From Phymorhynchus buccinoides (lineage: Eukaryota > Mollusca > Gastropoda > Neogastropoda > Raphitomidae): a stretch of DNA of 64,000 nucleotides. The notes under the pieces are model-generated. The model ran no database searches. It saw nothing but the letters and a program-made list of their open reading frames with translations, and was not told the DNA's origin. A program made the translations under genes and the position numbers. The stretch lies in contig CM065682.1 in assembly GCA_017654935.2 (NCBI GenBank), positions 38,818,660-38,882,659 on the forward strand. Reading direction: 5' to 3'. Within the stretch, counting starts at the first letter, position 1; each line of letters starts with the position of its first letter. This document shows, one piece after another, positions 63,706 through 64,000 of the stretch.

Positions 63706-64000
63706 CTGAATAAAAAAGAAACACCCCCAGGGTGCTGATGGGACCCAGAGACGCACTGGCCCCACCTGCCCTACCAACACAAGAGCAACCCTACACCAAC
63801 CCTGGAAGCCCGTGTTGTGTTACAAAGGCAACATACACAAACGAAAACGACATCATCAGCCTATCTTCACATTTTATAATGAAAAAAAAAAATGGTGCAT
63901 AATAGTTCACTAGTGCACGTCAAAAATATCAAACAAACAGTCGCCTTTTCTTGAAGCACTGCACAAATCATAATAATCTTCAATTTCCTTTTGTCATACC
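63706..64000. other. HELZ2-like: Upstream intron of HELZ2-like exon 1, right edge of window
   Basis: Follows the acceptor of the first visible exon. No further exon with supported splice sites is seen before the edge. Confidence 0.6.

Overview
The window looks like nuclear DNA from an invertebrate animal, most probably a marine gastropod mollusc. The evidence is a large gene split into many short exons with canonical GT/AG junctions, very dense dispersed repeats, an approximately 400-bp tRNA-derived SINE of a type I associate with mollusc genomes, degenerate TTAGGG motifs, a Tc1 transposon and DIRS-type tyrosine-recombinase retroelements. Nothing resembles bacterial or organellar organisation. 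One 500-bp run of N (12941-13440) is an assembly gap. The species call is inference.

One host gene dominates. On the minus strand, from beyond the right edge to at least 15243, I could join 22 exons (7,412 coding bases, about 2,470 residues) with every junction at GT/AG and every reading phase agreeing. The protein reads, in order: a Gln/Pro-rich start, a Cys/His cluster, a CCCH finger, a C2H2 finger, a second CCCH finger whose first Cys is on a different exon, a linker, a complete superfamily-1 (UPF1/MOV10/HELZ-type) helicase with motifs I to VI, two OB-like folds, an RNB (RNase II/Dis3) ribonuclease domain, and a post-RNB region. This is the architecture of HELZ2. The N-terminus lies past 64000. 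The C-terminal part, where HELZ2 has a second helicase, was not found. The RNB active site has lost two of its four conserved aspartates, so the protein may bind or unwind RNA without degrading it.

The introns are packed with mobile DNA. Two near-identical 6.1-6.3 kb copies of a non-autonomous DIRS element sit in two introns (38040-44313 and 51592-57718). They have inverted terminal repeats, decayed gag and tyrosine-recombinase frames, a deleted reverse transcriptase, and an internal complementary region that reproduces the joined ends of the element. Copy 2 lies in a foldback repeat whose other arm preserves the empty target site.

Several introns also hold tandem arrays that copy the neighbouring exon edge together with its splice site. 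Two arrays copy 5' splice sites (61190-61985, 45630-46830) and two copy 3' splice sites (20830-21500, 16780-16970). This recurrent pattern in one gene is the most unusual structural feature I found.

The left 15 kb has no recognisable host exon. It holds minisatellites (a 67-bp unit at 4911-5990), foldback elements, a structurally intact Tc1 transposon with a 342-residue transposase (10665-12297) and a fragment of a non-LTR retrotransposon.
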